Below are positions 11,540 through 25,800 of a stretch of DNA of 64,000 nt, piece after piece; positions within the stretch are counted from its first letter, which is position 1; each line of letters begins with the position of its first letter. The stretch is from contig CM012955.1 in the NCBI GenBank assembly GCA_000181795.3, positions 8,653,279-8,717,278 on the forward strand, in the 5' to 3' direction. Source of the DNA: Trichinella spiralis (taxonomy: Eukaryota; Nematoda; Enoplea; Trichinellida; Trichinellidae). The notes beneath the pieces were generated by a model. That model did not search any database, was not told the DNA's origin, and worked only from the letters and a program-made list of their open reading frames with translations. Both the position numbers and the translations under genes were made by a program.

Positions 11540-14034
11540 ATGTCTTTTAGTAGATATTCAGTAACTTCGAAATTATTTTGGTTGTTTTCTTTTTCGACAT
11601 TTTCATCATATTCTCGTATAAGCAGAAAAATCCAAATGCACCTTTTGAAACAATTTGTTGTTTACGTTTTGGGCAGCAATTGCGAAGACAAGCTTCAAAT
11701 AATTTTTAAATATCCACTGAAAAATCGTGAGGAGAAGTTGACGCTGATTCGTGAGCGAGATGATCCGCTTTCGCAGACGTTGAATCGTTTATCAAAGAAG
11801 CTCAGCAAATTCGCTGGGAAAATAGACATGATAAAAGCAAACAAAGCTGTTGATGACGACAATGATGCAAATGATAAAATGAATGCACAATGCTTTACAA
11901 ATGTGAAATTGTATAATGACAATGGGGAAGTTGTGGATGCTGATAATGTAACTACGGAAGAAGCTTTTTGGAAGTCCTCAGGATTTACTCTTGCAATAGC
12001 AGAGAAAAATTATCGAATTGTTAACCAAGTGCCGTACGTGAAGTACATTAACTGGGATTATCGCGTGTTTGTTGATTATCCTGTTCATCCAAAAATTATG
12101 ATTCTTAATGGCGAAATTGAGAAATCCGATTTTCTTTGGTACGTAGAGGAGAAAGAAACCCTGTCAACTAACGATTCTGATGAATTTGCTAATTTGTTAC
12201 CTGGAAATTGGATCTTACGTTTCAAAGGTTACGTATTCGTTCCTCAGATGGGAGATGTTGGAAAAAATGTGTGTTTCATTTGTCTTCCCCGCAGCAAAGA
12301 GCGATCAGGAGTACCTGAAGTATATTTTCTTAAATATGCTGTAGAAGAAGCTCCAAAAGAAGTTATCTGGAAGGACGGCCAGCTTTTATGCAAAACTCCA
12401 GTGATAGAAAATGATATGTAAGTGTTAATTATATTATACTTCTGTTTCATTTCATCTTTTAGTTTTCGACTGTTATCATACAATATTTTGGCTGGATCAT
12501 ACTTAGCGTTAAAGTTACCGAAAGATCAGCTGTATTTTCCTTACTGTCCAGTTGAGTATCAACGTGATGATTATCGAATTCCACTTCTGATGAAGCAAAT
12601 ACCAGGTATTTTTATTGCTTACTTTCATTTCAGGCAGTACTTTTTCCTTCCTTTTCTCTGAATAACATTCTTTCACTTGATTTTTAGTCAATGCGAATTA
12701 TTTATTTTAAGGTTACAAAGCTGATATTATGTGCTTGCAAGAAGTAGAGAAGAAGCTATTTTCTGTTTTATGGGGACCATATTTTGATAAAGCTGGCTAC
12801 AGTGGTGTGTTTAAACTGAAGGGTGGAGAAGTTGCAGAAGGTTTGGCCACATTTTTTAACAAGGAAAAATTCATGTATGTAGCACTGAAAATACATTAAT
12901 GGCGTCTCAATGATGAGTTGTAAAATTTTAGATACATCGATTCATTTGATGCTTTGTTAAGTGATTTAGCGAAAAGTGATAAACAAGAATTTAAATGGAT
13001 TCCAAACTGCTTAAATAAGAATCAAGAAGCTTTGAAATATTTCATGTCACGGCCACAAGCATTGCAGGTGAACCCAATGCAAATTAAATATGAATGATTT
13101 ATTTTACATAATGTAGTGAGGTCTTTATATATCTGATTTTTATTTAATGCTTAGATTTGTTTAGATGTGCTCCTTTTTGTTGCTAATTAGGCTTGTAAAC
13201 TGGTGATTAAGTTATAAAAATCTTCTTTATTTCTCACTTGAACGTTTTGCAAAAACATATTAACAGTTAATTCTTTTATTATTGGAAAGGATTTTTTAAA
13301 TTTCAGGTTACGGCATTTCGAAGCATTTTATTGCCAGATAAATTGATTTGCATTGCCAATACACATTTACATTCCAAAGGCGAGCATGATTATATAAGAC
13401 TTCTGCAAACTGCAATCTGTATTTTACACCTTAATAATGTATTTAAATCACTGAAAGAGAAGGTAAGTTTGATTTACCAAACTCTTGCTGAACTAGAAAC
13501 TGTATTATGTGGTGTACAAATTTGCATTTCATGTTGAATATTTATTTGTTTTATAAATTGATCTGCGCTAATTAATGTTTCAGTTTCCTGAATCCAGAAT
13601 AGCACTATGCCTTTGTGGAGATATGAACAGTACTCCAGATGCCGCTTTGCATGAATTAATTGAAAAAGGGACCGTTTCTAGTCAACGCACAGATTGGAGA
13701 ATTAAAGGTGCATTGCAGACATGTTGTTGTTTTATAGAAATATCTGTTTACTGCTAATATTTTAGCTGATGACGAAGAAAGTACAATTGCAACTGAGGTG
13801 AACATGCCCTTAACATTAACTTGCGTATCGGATGTAAGAACGTTCACTAATGTTACTGTTAATTTTTCTGCATGTTTGGATTACATCTACGTGAATGAAG
13901 AACTGCGGTTGAGTAAAATATATCCAGGTTACTCAGATGTGGCAGTAAGGCAGCATAAAGCTATTCCATCTGCTGCCTGTCCTTCTGATCATATTCCAGT
14001 GTTACTGGAAATTAAATTTAAATCAGCGGAATAA
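11540..14034 (+). CDS. PDE12: 2',5'-phosphodiesterase 12 (PDE12), EEP nuclease family
   Basis: PDE12 removes 3' adenosines from mitochondrial RNAs and degrades 2',5'-oligoadenylates, normally in the mitochondrial matrix. Seven exons (11540-12417, 12463-12605, 12712-12874, 12932-13067, 13307-13462, 13584-13707, 13766-14034) sum to 1,869 bases, 622 residues (human 609), phases agreeing. The first ~35 residues (MSFSRYSVTSKLFWLF...) are basic, Ser-rich and acid-free, fitting a mitochondrial presequence. The endonuclease/exonuclease/phosphatase domain follows from about 295: LLSYNILAGSY, then CLQEVE (metal-binding Glu), NTHLHSKGEHDYIRLLQT, CGDMNSTPDAALHELI, LDYIYV and the terminal SDHIPVLLEI (catalytic Asp-His). 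An ATG at 11526 opens only a 12-codon frame ending before the chosen start's frame develops. It converges on UPF1. Confidence 0.95.
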
Positions 14035-14125
14035 GAAAAAGAATAAGAAGAACGGAAAGTATTGAAAAGTCAAACAATGCATAATTATTCATTTCTAAGT
14101 ATTATTTTAATCCATTATTTTTTAA

Positions 14126-14131
14126 AATAAA
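14126..14131 (+). terminator. Poly(A) signal of PDE12
   Basis: AATAAA about 92 bases after the PDE12 stop codon, inside an AT-rich 3' flank. Confidence 0.55.
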
Positions 14132-14464
14132 GAAACAAATATATGTATTATGTTGCTGTTAATAGTGTGAGCTCAGGATAAACATGTACTATATTTGATA
14201 ACATAATCAAATAACTATGTAAATATTAAAATCAGTGCGAAATCACCCAACACACACGCGCAGGCAAACTATACACTGTAAAAGCTGCAATGCTTTTGCA
14301 CTAATTAAAATTTTTATTTTAGTCAGCATTTCATCTTTTCAGCATAATCAAATGTTTACTTTATCCGTTTGACAACATACAAGTATGTGTATGTATAAGA
14401 GAAAATGAGTATTTTTATAGTTGTTTCAAAGTATACTTTTAACTCAGTAAATTTGTATTTAAAA

Positions 14465-14465
<1 letters not shown>

Positions 14466-14525
<60 letters not shown>
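14466..14525. repeat. (CA)30 microsatellite
   Basis: An uninterrupted CA dinucleotide run of about 60 bases in the 3' flank of PDE12, the longest simple repeat in the window. Confidence 0.97.
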
Positions 14526-14527
<2 letters not shown>

Positions 14528-14663
14528 CTAACCATATAACTGCTTAGCTGAAGTGCATTTTATACTTCTACTTTATGTTTAGCAAATTAGATTTTAGAAG
14601 TTTATAAAGTTTAGAAAGAACAATATTATACGCAATATGATGATACAAAAGTTGTCTTCATTA

Positions 14664-14864
14664 TTACTTACAGTTTTGTGACTTTGTATTCTGTGATGCA
14701 GTTTGAACCAATACCAGTGGTTTCGCAAATAGTTCTGCCAATTCAACGTTAGTACTGACCATTTTCACCGTAAGAAAGTTAGCGATGAACAACAATCTAA
14801 TCTGTGCAAATGAAAGAAGCGGAAAAGCTAATAAAGCAAATAATCGGACGATCAGTTGACCCAT
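14664..14864 (-). CDS. Possible exon of a small secreted protein
   Basis: A 66-codon frame begins MGQLIVRLFALLAFPLLSFA, a good signal peptide with a cleavage-type SFA end, three bases behind an acatttcag acceptor. Near its end is a consensus donor (aact/gtaagt), so the true product may splice on. I could not find a convincing downstream exon: the sequence to the left runs into the CA microsatellite. The remainder of the frame has no recognisable domain. It may be a small secreted or Cys-rich protein gene or a chance frame. Confidence 0.3.
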   Translation of the reverse strand: MGQLIVRLFALLAFPLLSFAQIRLLFIANFLTVKMVSTNVELAELFAKPLVLVQTASQNTKSQNCK

Positions 14865-16750
14865 GTACTGAAATGTGCATTTTCGTGCATGGCGCTTGCT
14901 TTTTATTCAACCAATCATTGTAACGCTGCTGTTAATTCGATTGCTACAAATCTGCCTAAAGCTATAGAAGGCAACGCTCCACTAATAAATAAACAGTGCA
15001 CATCCCCGCTTCAGTTATGATTTTAGGTCAAAATGCTGATAAGCTTTCCGGTTTGGAATTTACCTGACAACGTGCTCACGGCTGTGCAAAATCTACATGG
15101 CAAATAACTCAACATATGCAAATTGCATGATATACACTAAAAATAAAAAACAGCAGTTAAATATATATGTGGTAAAAACATATTTCATATAAATATAAAA
15201 ATATGCGAGGCATAAATTCTATTTATTATTATCAGTACAATGATAATTAGGACGGACTGTATTATCTTTAAAATCACACAAACTAACATAGAGTGTTTGT
15301 TATCCAAAGCTACCACATTTGCACAATGCAATTTTTCCTTTCCGATGATGTTTACTGCTTCATGTTTCCAAACTGAACTGTTCATAAAATCGGGCTATTG
15401 GATAGTAATTTATTTCCAAAACGACGATTCACAACTAGTCGACATATCGACTTCCTGAAAATCATCATCAAAATTCATAACTGTGTGTTCAGCGTTTTTC
15501 CACATCTTACGTCAAAATCAAACCAACGCAACAAATGCCTGGTTAAATCAATTTTATTCAGAACTGTACACAGCAGACAGAACTCAAATCACAAAACATC
15601 TACACACTCGCACGTGCCAATTAGCAGAAAAACAAAAATGACCCTACTATATTCAAGAGGGATGAACAGTGTTTAACACGCAAGTATGTTTTGTTCGTAA
15701 AAGCTGCCATAATAATGATCATCACATAAATAACTTCACTACCGTACTTGAAAAGTTTCAATGGAAAAAAACAAACGTCAGCGTAAATCTGCATTCATCT
15801 ACAGCTTATCCAGTCCACTGTTATACAATTTAAATATAATATTATTCACTAAGTCTAATATTATAGTAGAAAATTAAAATGACAAATTTTCTGAATTTCC
15901 AATTATTCGGTTCAAAAGTCGTGCAAGAAATGTTTCCACAACGAACTGCATGCATGCACACAATGCAAATACTTTTCCTATGAATTCATTTTCTCCATTA
16001 TTTCAAAAACAAAATAAAAATTTATTTTGCTCCCAACACCACATCACAATAAAAAGAAGAAAAAACCAACAGATAAGCAACGTCGAAATTAACCCAGAAG
16101 AAGTCGAAGCTATTGTGAAAATTACCATCACCCCAAAAACAGAACAACATTCATGTCCATACTGGCTTTCACAGACGTAAAAAACTGAAGGCTTTGACTG
16201 AAAGACCAACGAGTCGTAGTGAATGAATAGTCCAAGACAAGATGAGTATGCAAATCACTTGGTCATTTGGGCAGCATTTCTCATCAGTTATTCAAGTTTT
16301 CTACTGCAGCTGTCCAACTGCACTATTAATGAAATGCCATTCCATAGCTACAATTATTTTTGATTTGTTGAACAGTAAAAAACCATATCAATGCATCTTT
16401 CACAATGCCAATAAACATTGTCAACGCATCAGTGGGACTTAAAATCCCTGCGATAATTTGTCCAAAATTGGTTGAAATAATTATAATTTCATTCACACTC
16501 ATCATATATCACGTCTTTCGCCTCAGTTTCTCACGCAAAACTTCATCTTACTCATTAAACTAAAAATTGATAACATTAAACGTATAAAAATATAATAATG
16601 AACAACGAATATCATCTGATGAGCAAAAATAGAAACGCATTATCTGTCTTCACTATTGTCAAAGGCAGAAAAAGTTATCTAATAATATATACATATATTA
16701 TATGTATGCATGCATATACATGTACTTGAATCATTATTCGTCTTCAAGTG

Positions 16751-19700
16751 TTACTGCTGCGAAGCAGGATAGAAACCACTCGAAGATCCATCATCCATAC
16801 TAGATGAGCTTGAAACTTCTTCGCTATGTTCATAATTTGTATCCTGCGACAACATCATTGATTCGAGCTGAATTCGCAAAGATTCATCAACTTCCACCTC
16901 CTAAAACATCAGTTTCTTTCAAACAAAGCAAACATTTCACATAATATTACATACGATAATAATATAATAAATTAAAAATACAAAGCATTCTACCTGAGTG
17001 AAATCACTTTGAGACTGAAATGCCATTGACTGACTAGAGGATGCAGATGCTTCGTCAGATGGCACCAGTCGGCGTCCCGACGCAGATCGCATTTTCCGCC
17101 TTCGGCGATCACGCATTTCACCACCCTCTTTGGCATTTCTTTCTACAAAAACAATTCATAACAAAAATTTCAAAGCATGTTAATACTATCTGAGATAGTC
17201 AGTTACACAAAAAATACATTACAGAAACTTAGTAAGTAAAATAGAAAAGTAACAAAAATAAAACAACGAATTGAACATACGTGAAGATGTAGGTAGCATA
17301 AACATGTTGTATGGAATGGGAGGGTCAAAAGAGTTCAAAAGTGATGACGCAGCTTGAGAACGCCCCACAGATATCAAACTCAGTTCATCTCTGTATGAAC
17401 TGCTCACTTTCGGGCGACCTGAAAACATTAATCCAGCTATGAAATATTTCAACTGTGCAAAATTTTCAACACTTACAAGGCAGTTTATTTCGATTCTGAT
17501 TGTAACTGTTAAGCAACATATCCTTGACTGTAATTGTTTTCTAAAACAAACAAATTAGTTATAAATTTACAGTTGAAAATGAGTTAAAACCTACCATGAC
17601 AGGTAAATTGGATTTTCCTTTATTAAAATCAACTTTATACTCTTTCAGTGCATTCAAAGGACCATCAAGCAAACAATGATTTTCTCTACAGAATCTCAGC
17701 AGACTGTGCCACATTGGTTGACGGGACAGAACTTTCGGATTTCCAACAATAATCAAGCCGTAGCGTGCACGAGTCAGTGCAACATTCAAACGACGTGGGT
17801 CATTCAGAAAACCAATTCCACTGTGTTCGTTCGATCGTACACATGACAGCAAAATAATATCCTTCTCTCGCCCCTAAATATATGAACAAATAAATAAATA
17901 TGTATTAGAAGAGTATTATTATCAATACCTGAAATGCATCAACACTAGCTACTTCAATTTCTTGGTAAAGCTTGTTGTTCAACGGGCCGCTGAGTAACAT
18001 ATGTTGAACAATATAGGCACGCTGTCCTTCATAAGGAGTAATTATGCCGATCTGATCAGCACGGATACCAGAGCGCAAAAATTTTGTCGCAATTTTTTCA
18101 ATATGTGCCGCTTCAGCGCGATTCAAAAACGATGTGCCTGAACTAGATATCTCTTCTTGACTAGCAGTACACCAAAAAAACATTGGCACAGTAGGATTTG
18201 GCCATCGAAAATCAACTCCTTCCAAAATTCTCTCTTCTATAACATCATCATCATTATTTTTTTTAAAAATGAAAAACTGAATAATTCAATTACGCTCCGT
18301 GACACCATTTTGCAAGGTGCCTTCGTAAAACAGATTGCTTGGAAGCGACGACAACAATGGATGCATTCGATACTGTACTTGCAAACGTATCGGCCGATTA
18401 CCAAGAATTACCAAACGTTCAAATAAAGACTGATTCAAACCAGCTCGTGCAGCTTTCTTACACATCACTACAGGACCAAGTTGACAATGATCACCAACTA
18501 ATATTACCTATTATTGAAAACAAAATGTACAGCAGGCGAAACCAAGAATTAAATTAAATTAAATGCATACCTGTCTAGCTCCTGTCATTATCGGTATGAG
18601 ACATTCAGGTTCCGTTGCTTGCGTAGATTCGTCGATCAATACAGCTCGGAATCTGATATGATTAAACCTCGGATCACCTGCAGCCACACATGTGCAGCAT
18701 ACAACGTCCGCATGTTTAAGTAAATCACGTTCACACTTTGATCTCAAAAAACGGAATCGATACTCGTCCAAACTGCTCAACTCGCCGGTCTCCTCCTTCA
18801 ACTGCCACAATTTGTCCAGTTCCTCTTCTCTGAAATATTAAAATTGATAAAGCTGAACAAATATATAGAATGAAATCAACTAAAATAAGCTCGAATCTGA
18901 ACAATCTGAAACAAACCAGAAATAACAATTACCCTTCTAAATATCGGACTTGGTTGTGCAGAGCGAGAAAACTGACCGGAGAATCTATTGCCTCTCTAGA
19001 TTTCGCGCACATGCGAATAACCTTCAAACCAGTGCGATTTATTTTTTCAGCCAACTGATCAACGGCTACATTGCTTGGAGCGCAAACTAATATCGGTGTT
19101 CCACCTGCCTTGGCCAAATGGTAAACAATCGATGCAGATGTTACCGTCTTCCCCGTTCCAGGGGGACCCTTAAAAAACACCATGAAGAGTCAAAGTCCAT
19201 AAAATGAAACTTATCAATAACATACCTGAATTAAGCTGATACTGCGTGTCAAAACCTCCCGCACTGCCATAACTTGACTGTGGTTCAACTCAGGCAAACC
19301 TGGCGCCGAATAATGCTTTGGATATAAAATATTCAACGGCGGTGCTTCATAATCATGCCCCAAAATTTTACGATGAATTGCATGGGAAACAAAACCATCA
19401 TCAGTCAATTTTCTCAATGCTATGAACATTCTGAAAAATAACCCATTAATTGACATTCACAAATACATCAAGAAACACCAGAAATTCAATTCTGCAGTTG
19501 AAGGAAAATCAAAATTAAAATCATAACAAAAATATACCGATCAAAAGAAGTTGATTTCCAAACAAAATCCACTGAATAGCCATAAGTAACATCAGGTGGA
19601 GGAGCGTCATGGGCATTTATCAACTCAATCCCAACCTCTTCGCCAAAATCTAAAAGAACTTCATTTTGAAAAGAAAAATTTAATTTTAATATAAACACAT

Positions 19701-21606
19701 ACTATCTGGAACTTTTATAACGTGTCCGCTTGCCCTCCAGACCTTGCCGTCAAAGTTTGAATTCAAACGCAGTTCATCACCAGTCATCAACTTAACTTCT
19801 TTAAAAATAACCACATACATTAAGATGTTGCATATAACTTTTATGTGATACCCTACCGGTGTCGCTAATTTTGTTCAGTGAAAAATAGGCAATGCGTTTC
19901 TTATTCAAACCAACGTCCCAACGAACTGTAATATTCTGCTGACTCTGTGCTTCCTTTAAGCGACATTCATAATCAGCTTCCATGAAAATCAACGGTCCGA
20001 ATACGCTTTTATAATGCTCAGCATTGTCATAACTAAAAAAAGTATTGATGACAATAAAAATTTAGAAATATTTAAAACAGGTACGAAATTAAGTAATTTA
20101 ATGACAACATTATTCAATACAACATACCCCAGTAATCAAAAAGTTCATTCAACCCTTGATCTTGAAAATTACAGTATAATATACAGTAACCAAAATGTAA
20201 TTTCTGATATCTGATCAAATTATTTTTCTAGGAATGAAACACATCTTTCACTTTACAATCTCACCTTTCACTTCCCAAGCATTATTCATACCGTACAACT
20301 ATGATAGTGCACTACCATGATTTTGCAGTCATTTATACATAATAAAAAATAATAAACTGCAATGGAAAAATATATTGTATCACACACGATTAAACTCAAA
20401 TTATTTTAAGAAAACTGAATCAGAATCTGCTTTAATGAGAGTTACCATGCTATGTAAAATTTTCCAAAACAAAAAAATTTCAACCAAATACTAAAAAATG
20501 CTAAATCAAGTCACATTTTAATCCTACTTTAAGATATTACTGCCAAAATTACAAAAGATTTAACATAGCTTAAGAATAAATTTTAAAAAATTGGCAAAAA
20601 GTACCAATCTTTAATAAAAGTACGTATAAATATCGATGAAAACGTTACCGTAAAGAAACTGCTTCCGGCTCCGCTTCATTTTGTGGATTTTCCAAATCTT
20701 CCAAAGTACCTTCTGGATTTTCCTATAAAAAAAGAAATTAATACATTAAAATTAAAATAAAACAACACTCACCTTCCATAACTCTTCCAATTTCACCATG
20801 TCTGCTGGTGCAATACGACGCGTATTTTTCATTTCTTTCAAAGTTGGAATGCTGACCAACCAAGAGATAAATGCTTTGTCACAGATCAACGGCTTCCACT
20901 GTTTATGATCCCTGAAAGTAATTAAAAAATAAGTAAAGTATATAGATGACAAAAATTCTTACCAATCCAAATCTTTTAACGAATTTTGATTAGCGCACGG
21001 CTGTCGGCACAGCAATACCACAACACTTTCCGTTGTAGCGGAAACAAAACCCAACAAAAACACATTTCTACAGCCACAATTGTAACACTCCAACACTGTT
21101 TCTCCCAGAGGTCCCATGCTGTGCAAAGTCACTTCTTTGTGTCGAGAACGAACCAAATGAGTAACAATATGACTAAATTTCCCAAATAAAAATCACCGAT
21201 TTCATGCCCAAAAATAAAAAAAAAACATAATCGCACCTTCCAGCTGAATTAGTGAGACGTCCATTACAAAACCATTTTTTGCAATAATTACAAAGAACAA
21301 CTGAACTCGGTTCGTGATAGCCACAATAGCGGCATGCGTGCTCGGGCAAGACGACGGGCAGTTCTTCTTCAGAAAGCTGCGTAATCGCGTTCGTCTAAAA
21401 AAAGTAAATATATAAATGGTAAAAGTATAACGAACCGCAATTTTCAATACCGATTTCAGCGTTGTGTCATTATCCGAACTATAATCAAGATAATCTAATT
21501 CAGAATCTTGAGTTTGATCGAGCATTTGCATGCGTTGACCGGTGTTGTAGAAAGATAACGACTGCGGAGAGTTCTTTTTACGTCTTTGCTGCTCTCTAAC
21601 GTCCAT
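16751..21606 (-). CDS. UPF1: UPF1 / SMG-2 RNA helicase (nonsense-mediated decay)
   Basis: ATP-dependent 5'-3' RNA helicase, the central factor of nonsense-mediated mRNA decay. Eighteen exons (21451-21606, 21237-21394, 20963-21172, 20773-20911, 20649-20722, 19857-20032, 19703-19798, 19538-19649, 19226-19430, 18933-19168, 18571-18829, 18294-18507, 17929-18236, 17595-17873, 17477-17540, 17281-17418, 16994-17142, 16751-16900) sum to 3,123 bases, 1,040 residues (human about 1,118). The CH zinc domain comes first ([32 protein letters not shown]), then the 1B insertion, Walker [19 protein letters not shown] (Walker B), [28 protein letters not shown] and [11 protein letters not shown]. The tail has several SQ/TQ sites ([24 protein letters not shown]), the SMG-1 kinase target type. 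All helicase motifs look intact. Confidence 0.98.
20033..20648 (-). other. Largest UPF1 intron (616 bases)
   Basis: The intron between UPF1 exons 5 and 6. It is AT-rich and I see no gene, repeat or structured RNA inside it. Confidence 0.8.
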
Positions 21607-22849
21607 TGTTCGTTGTTACTAGTCGAAATGTGAAAGATAAAAAAAATAAATTTAAATCAAATGCACCAATCGACAGAGACAACACCAAACACAACCAAAC
21701 TTGGAACACAAATGACCTACTAACAATGACAGTAAGCCAATACAGTAATACTACCTACTTATTATTTGTTGCATGACGTGTAATAAAGCGAAGATAGATT
21801 ACTAAAACATTTAGCTAAAAATTACACAAATAAATTTAAGCCTCATATTTGTTCAAGAAAATAAATATAAAAATTTTTTATTAAAAAAGTAATCGCATTC
21901 AACGATTAGACAAAAGCTCACCACTGACAAGAAAAACAAACCATCACAGGATTTCAGTTTGATTAGCTGTAATATTTTTACATTTTATTTGTTCAAATAT
22001 TCCATGGTCCAAATTTATTAGTGTAATAACAACTGCTCCCGCTTTTTTCATTTATGCTCTACAGCATCTTTCAAATTAATTTTTTATTTATGCATTTCTG
22101 TTTGATATTTATTTTTTCAAAAATTAGACTAATTTCTAGATACATAATGATCTTCGATTCAACGTTTGATCTAATGTCGTTTTCTTGTTTCATAACTTTC
22201 GAATTTTTTAATTGGCCGCTTCAGATGATTTTTCAGCAAATGGTCGACAATTGATTGGTTGAAAGTTATCTACGTCTAATCTTGTGTGAGAATTCCTTGT
22301 GCTAGTTTGATTGCTTATTTATGTTTTTATATGTGTTTACCGTAGAGCACAGCTGATATTTAATATCATCTTATTGAGGATAAACGGAGACGTAATGCCA
22401 GGGTCTGTTTCGATTGAATGTATACTTTTGTTGTATATTTGATCATGTAGGAGGACTGATTAGGGTTCACTGGAAAGGTGGGACAGACTAGAAAATGTCT
22501 TTCTTTATTCTATTTCAACTATTTCTTGAAATTCATTTGTTTACCACAAATTGACTGATCAATATTTAAATCCATATAAATGTATGGATTATTTTGCAGA
22601 TTCTTTTTGCTCAAAAGTAGATAAAGTGAAGTTTGTAAGAAGTTTCTTTTTGTAGGAAAAGTTGGCTGAAATTTCAGACCTATCATTGGCACTGCTGTGA
22701 AGCATAAACCGCTGTTCATTCGCACGCTTATTGATTATACATTGCCAGGTTGAAAGTTTTTATAATTACAATTTTTATTTGGGACAAAAAATGCTGGGCA
22801 ACAACTTATAATCAGAAGTCAAGCAAGCATTCCAAAAGTGACAAAAACT
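21607..22849. other. Intergenic, NOAH-like 3' end to UPF1 start
   Basis: About 1.24 kb. It holds the NOAH-like 3' UTR on the right and the UPF1 promoter on the left. Short frames around 22054-22254 and 22519-22725 have no recognisable content. Confidence 0.55.
22774..22779 (-). terminator. Poly(A) signal of the NOAH-like gene
   Basis: AATAAA on the minus strand, about 71 bases after the stop codon at 22850. Confidence 0.5.
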
Positions 22850-25800
22850 TCACATCAGGAGATCAGTCTTGCTTGGTCTGAGTCGTTTCGACATAATTAT
22901 ACCGATAGCTATACACTGAGTTAAGGCAACAATGCTAAGAAATGATGAAACTCCAATAAAGGTAGACTTTGGAAAGCAGACACGTAGTTTGTTTTGTGAT
23001 GTGCGTTTCACATCTAAATGCATCATGAAAACTTGTAATTATATTTATGCATAAATGTTAGACTATTTTAATGTACCTGTAAAATCAGTGTCGTCAACTT
23101 CCTGCGATACCCATTGCCTAGCTGCAGTTTTGGCAATTTCTTCTTCCTGTGGATCAACAATGACGAATGTCGTCAAAGCAGATGAGCGTCTTGGCACAAT
23201 GTATTCATCAGTTTCAACTAAATTAGTTCATATTAAATTGAGTCGTTTAAAATGAATTTGATGATTCAAAATTATTAACGTTATCAAAACTATTATTTAT
23301 TGTATTTCTTGTAAAAGTTAAAAGCTTTATTTACTGTTTTGAAGTTGTTCAGTATAAACGAGGTTATTTGGCATTTTTTCAGAAGCTTGACGTTTCCTTC
23401 TTCCATAAGAAGCTTCATCAGATCCATGCACATTGCATACAGCCTAAAATTTAGTTAAAACATTTTTTCTTTATCAAACGTCAAGTTCCATAAATAAACA
23501 ATTCGGCAAATTCATAATACAAAGTGTATAAATATATAAACTATTTTGCCATATTTGTTTTCAGGGAGAAAAATTGCTTACCGGTTTGCATGGGCCTTGG
23601 CAAATATCCAACTGACAAATAATTCTAACGGTTCTGCTTCCATCAAATCGGAAGGCCTGAAGTGGAGCTACCTTTGTTGAATTATTTACACGTTTCACAA
23701 CTCCGGGCATAAGCTTTGACGCCACAGCGGGAGTTGGGCAGCCGTCTTCAATCAGTTTTAAGTATGTTACGGTTGGTTGCTTGTCTACAGGACATGATTC
23801 TGCGGTGCATTTTGGAGAATCACACGGTGGGTTAGGGCAATTGGAATGACCAAATCCATAACCTGGGGTAAATTCTTTTGTTCCATCTGAATAAGTAATC
23901 ATAAACAAAACATTACTTTGAGTACACGGTGAAAAAAGAATTACCTTCTTTTGTAGTGTATGGACTTTTAGGACTGCCTCCTCTCTCAGCGACGCATTGC
24001 TTGACAAAGAAATCCAAATTGGATTCTTGAACCATCATTTCCCATTTCAGTTCTAACATTTCACCAAGTTTAGCTTGAAGTACAGATTGTCCGTTTCCAG
24101 CCATATTCATCACTACAGGACTGGACAATTCAACTTTACCACGTGGGTGAATATGCGTTGGCGTCGGACCTCTGCAAAGTTTCATTATTTGCATTTTTCG
24201 TAATGAAATTATGAAATGTCAAGAAATTTTCAGTTATGTAAAAATGTTTCAGTTATCACTACTTACTCAACACGCAGTTTAGCTTGCGTCTGAACCTTCT
24301 TTGCTTGAACACTACTGTAATCACATGACACTTCATAAATATCATCTTGGGAAGTGACAAGTCCAGGAATTCCAAGGTTGTTGCTTTGAACGACAATTGT
24401 CGCTTTGTATGTTCCATTGTTCTAAATAATAATAAATAAATAATTATCTACTTATTGAAAATTACGTTTATAAAACTTACGAATTCAACCAAGCCGCAGT
24501 CACGTATAGGCAATGTTGGAGGAGGCAAAAGTTTGTGCTGTCCTTTCAGACGATGCATATTTGGCTTCAAACTATTTGTATTAGGGAGAGGTGGTTGGGT
24601 AGATTTGAAACCGTAAGCTGTAGAGACAGTAGGCTGGAGCTGTGGTGTAGAAGGCAGTGGCGGACTGGTATAGGTTTGTCTTTTGTCTCTCAAGTTAGAC
24701 TCACAAGCACCTCCAGGACACGGTTGTGCTACTTTGTGCGCTTCAGCGGCAGACAATGGGAAACCGAGATGCAACATGGCCATATTGGAATCCTTAACTT
24801 CAACTCTGCAGGTATCATACTTCATTTTAACGAAAACAGCGCCAGTGAAAGGTGATTCTTTTGTCACCTGAAATGGAATTTTCAAGTCTAGTTCAAAGAA
24901 TATTTTTCATATTTCCTTACTTTCACTTTCATTCCATCAAAGTTGCAAATAGTTTGTATTTCACCAGCCCCACAGACTCTTGTGAAAGTACTTTTTGTTG
25001 CACTTTCCTTGCTCATGGCCAATTCCTTAAGCAATTCACAATGACCATTCTCATGATCATAATTTGCCCCATTGCAACTAAATCAAATTGATAATTATCA
25101 CCATTATGAATATGCAAATTGAAAATCATAAATGCAAAGCATGTCAAGTATACTCTTGAGTGTTGAGACACTCGGACAGACAGTCTGGTAGTGCTACAGG
25201 ATGAGTATAGGCTTTCAACACAGTTCCACTACTTTCTTTGTTAGTCTGTTGATCAAAAGCAAATACACAGTTGCTCACATCTCCTGCAAGAATATAAATA
25301 ATTTCAGAAATTAGGCTTTTGCATATAATTGCATTGCCATTGTAAGTAGAATGACTTACCAGGAATGCACTGAAGCTCGTAATAATCAGAGTTTGTTTTG
25401 CTTTCAACTGGAGAACTCAAACTGTTTACAAACATCAGATGACACTGTCCACTGTCACTGTCGTGGGTGACAGAGCGACAGGTTTCAGGGAAGCTTTCTC
25501 TACATCTTAAAATCAGAAATTGTAATTTATTTCACTTTTTTCATATTTGTATAGTTTTACTGTTGCAAGCAACTAGCAGCTGAGCCAGAAAATTTGCGAA
25601 TTGTATTATTTACAGTTCCAAATATTGCTGCGTTTGCAATTCTAATACTTGTGCTAGTTGTTCCTTCATAGCAACGATCTTCATCTTCTGAAGCAAAAAT
25701 CATTTGTAGCTTTAGAAGCAAACAAAAAGAAGCAATTTTTAACGTACTGTCTAAACAAGTGATGTCAAAGTAATCCACCTTGAATCCTTCAGTTTCTGGA

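Larger units (their letters stand above)
14035..16750. other. Intergenic between convergent PDE12 and UPF1
   Basis: About 2.7 kb containing both 3' flanks, a long CA microsatellite (14466-14525) and one possible small secreted-protein exon (14664-14864, minus). Several short frames between 15200 and 16450 are low-complexity and unsupported by splice signals. Confidence 0.5.

Noticed and set aside
24535-24871. Plus-strand frames of up to 106 codons
   Set aside because: They are antisense shadows of the Pro-rich linker exon of the NOAH-like gene.
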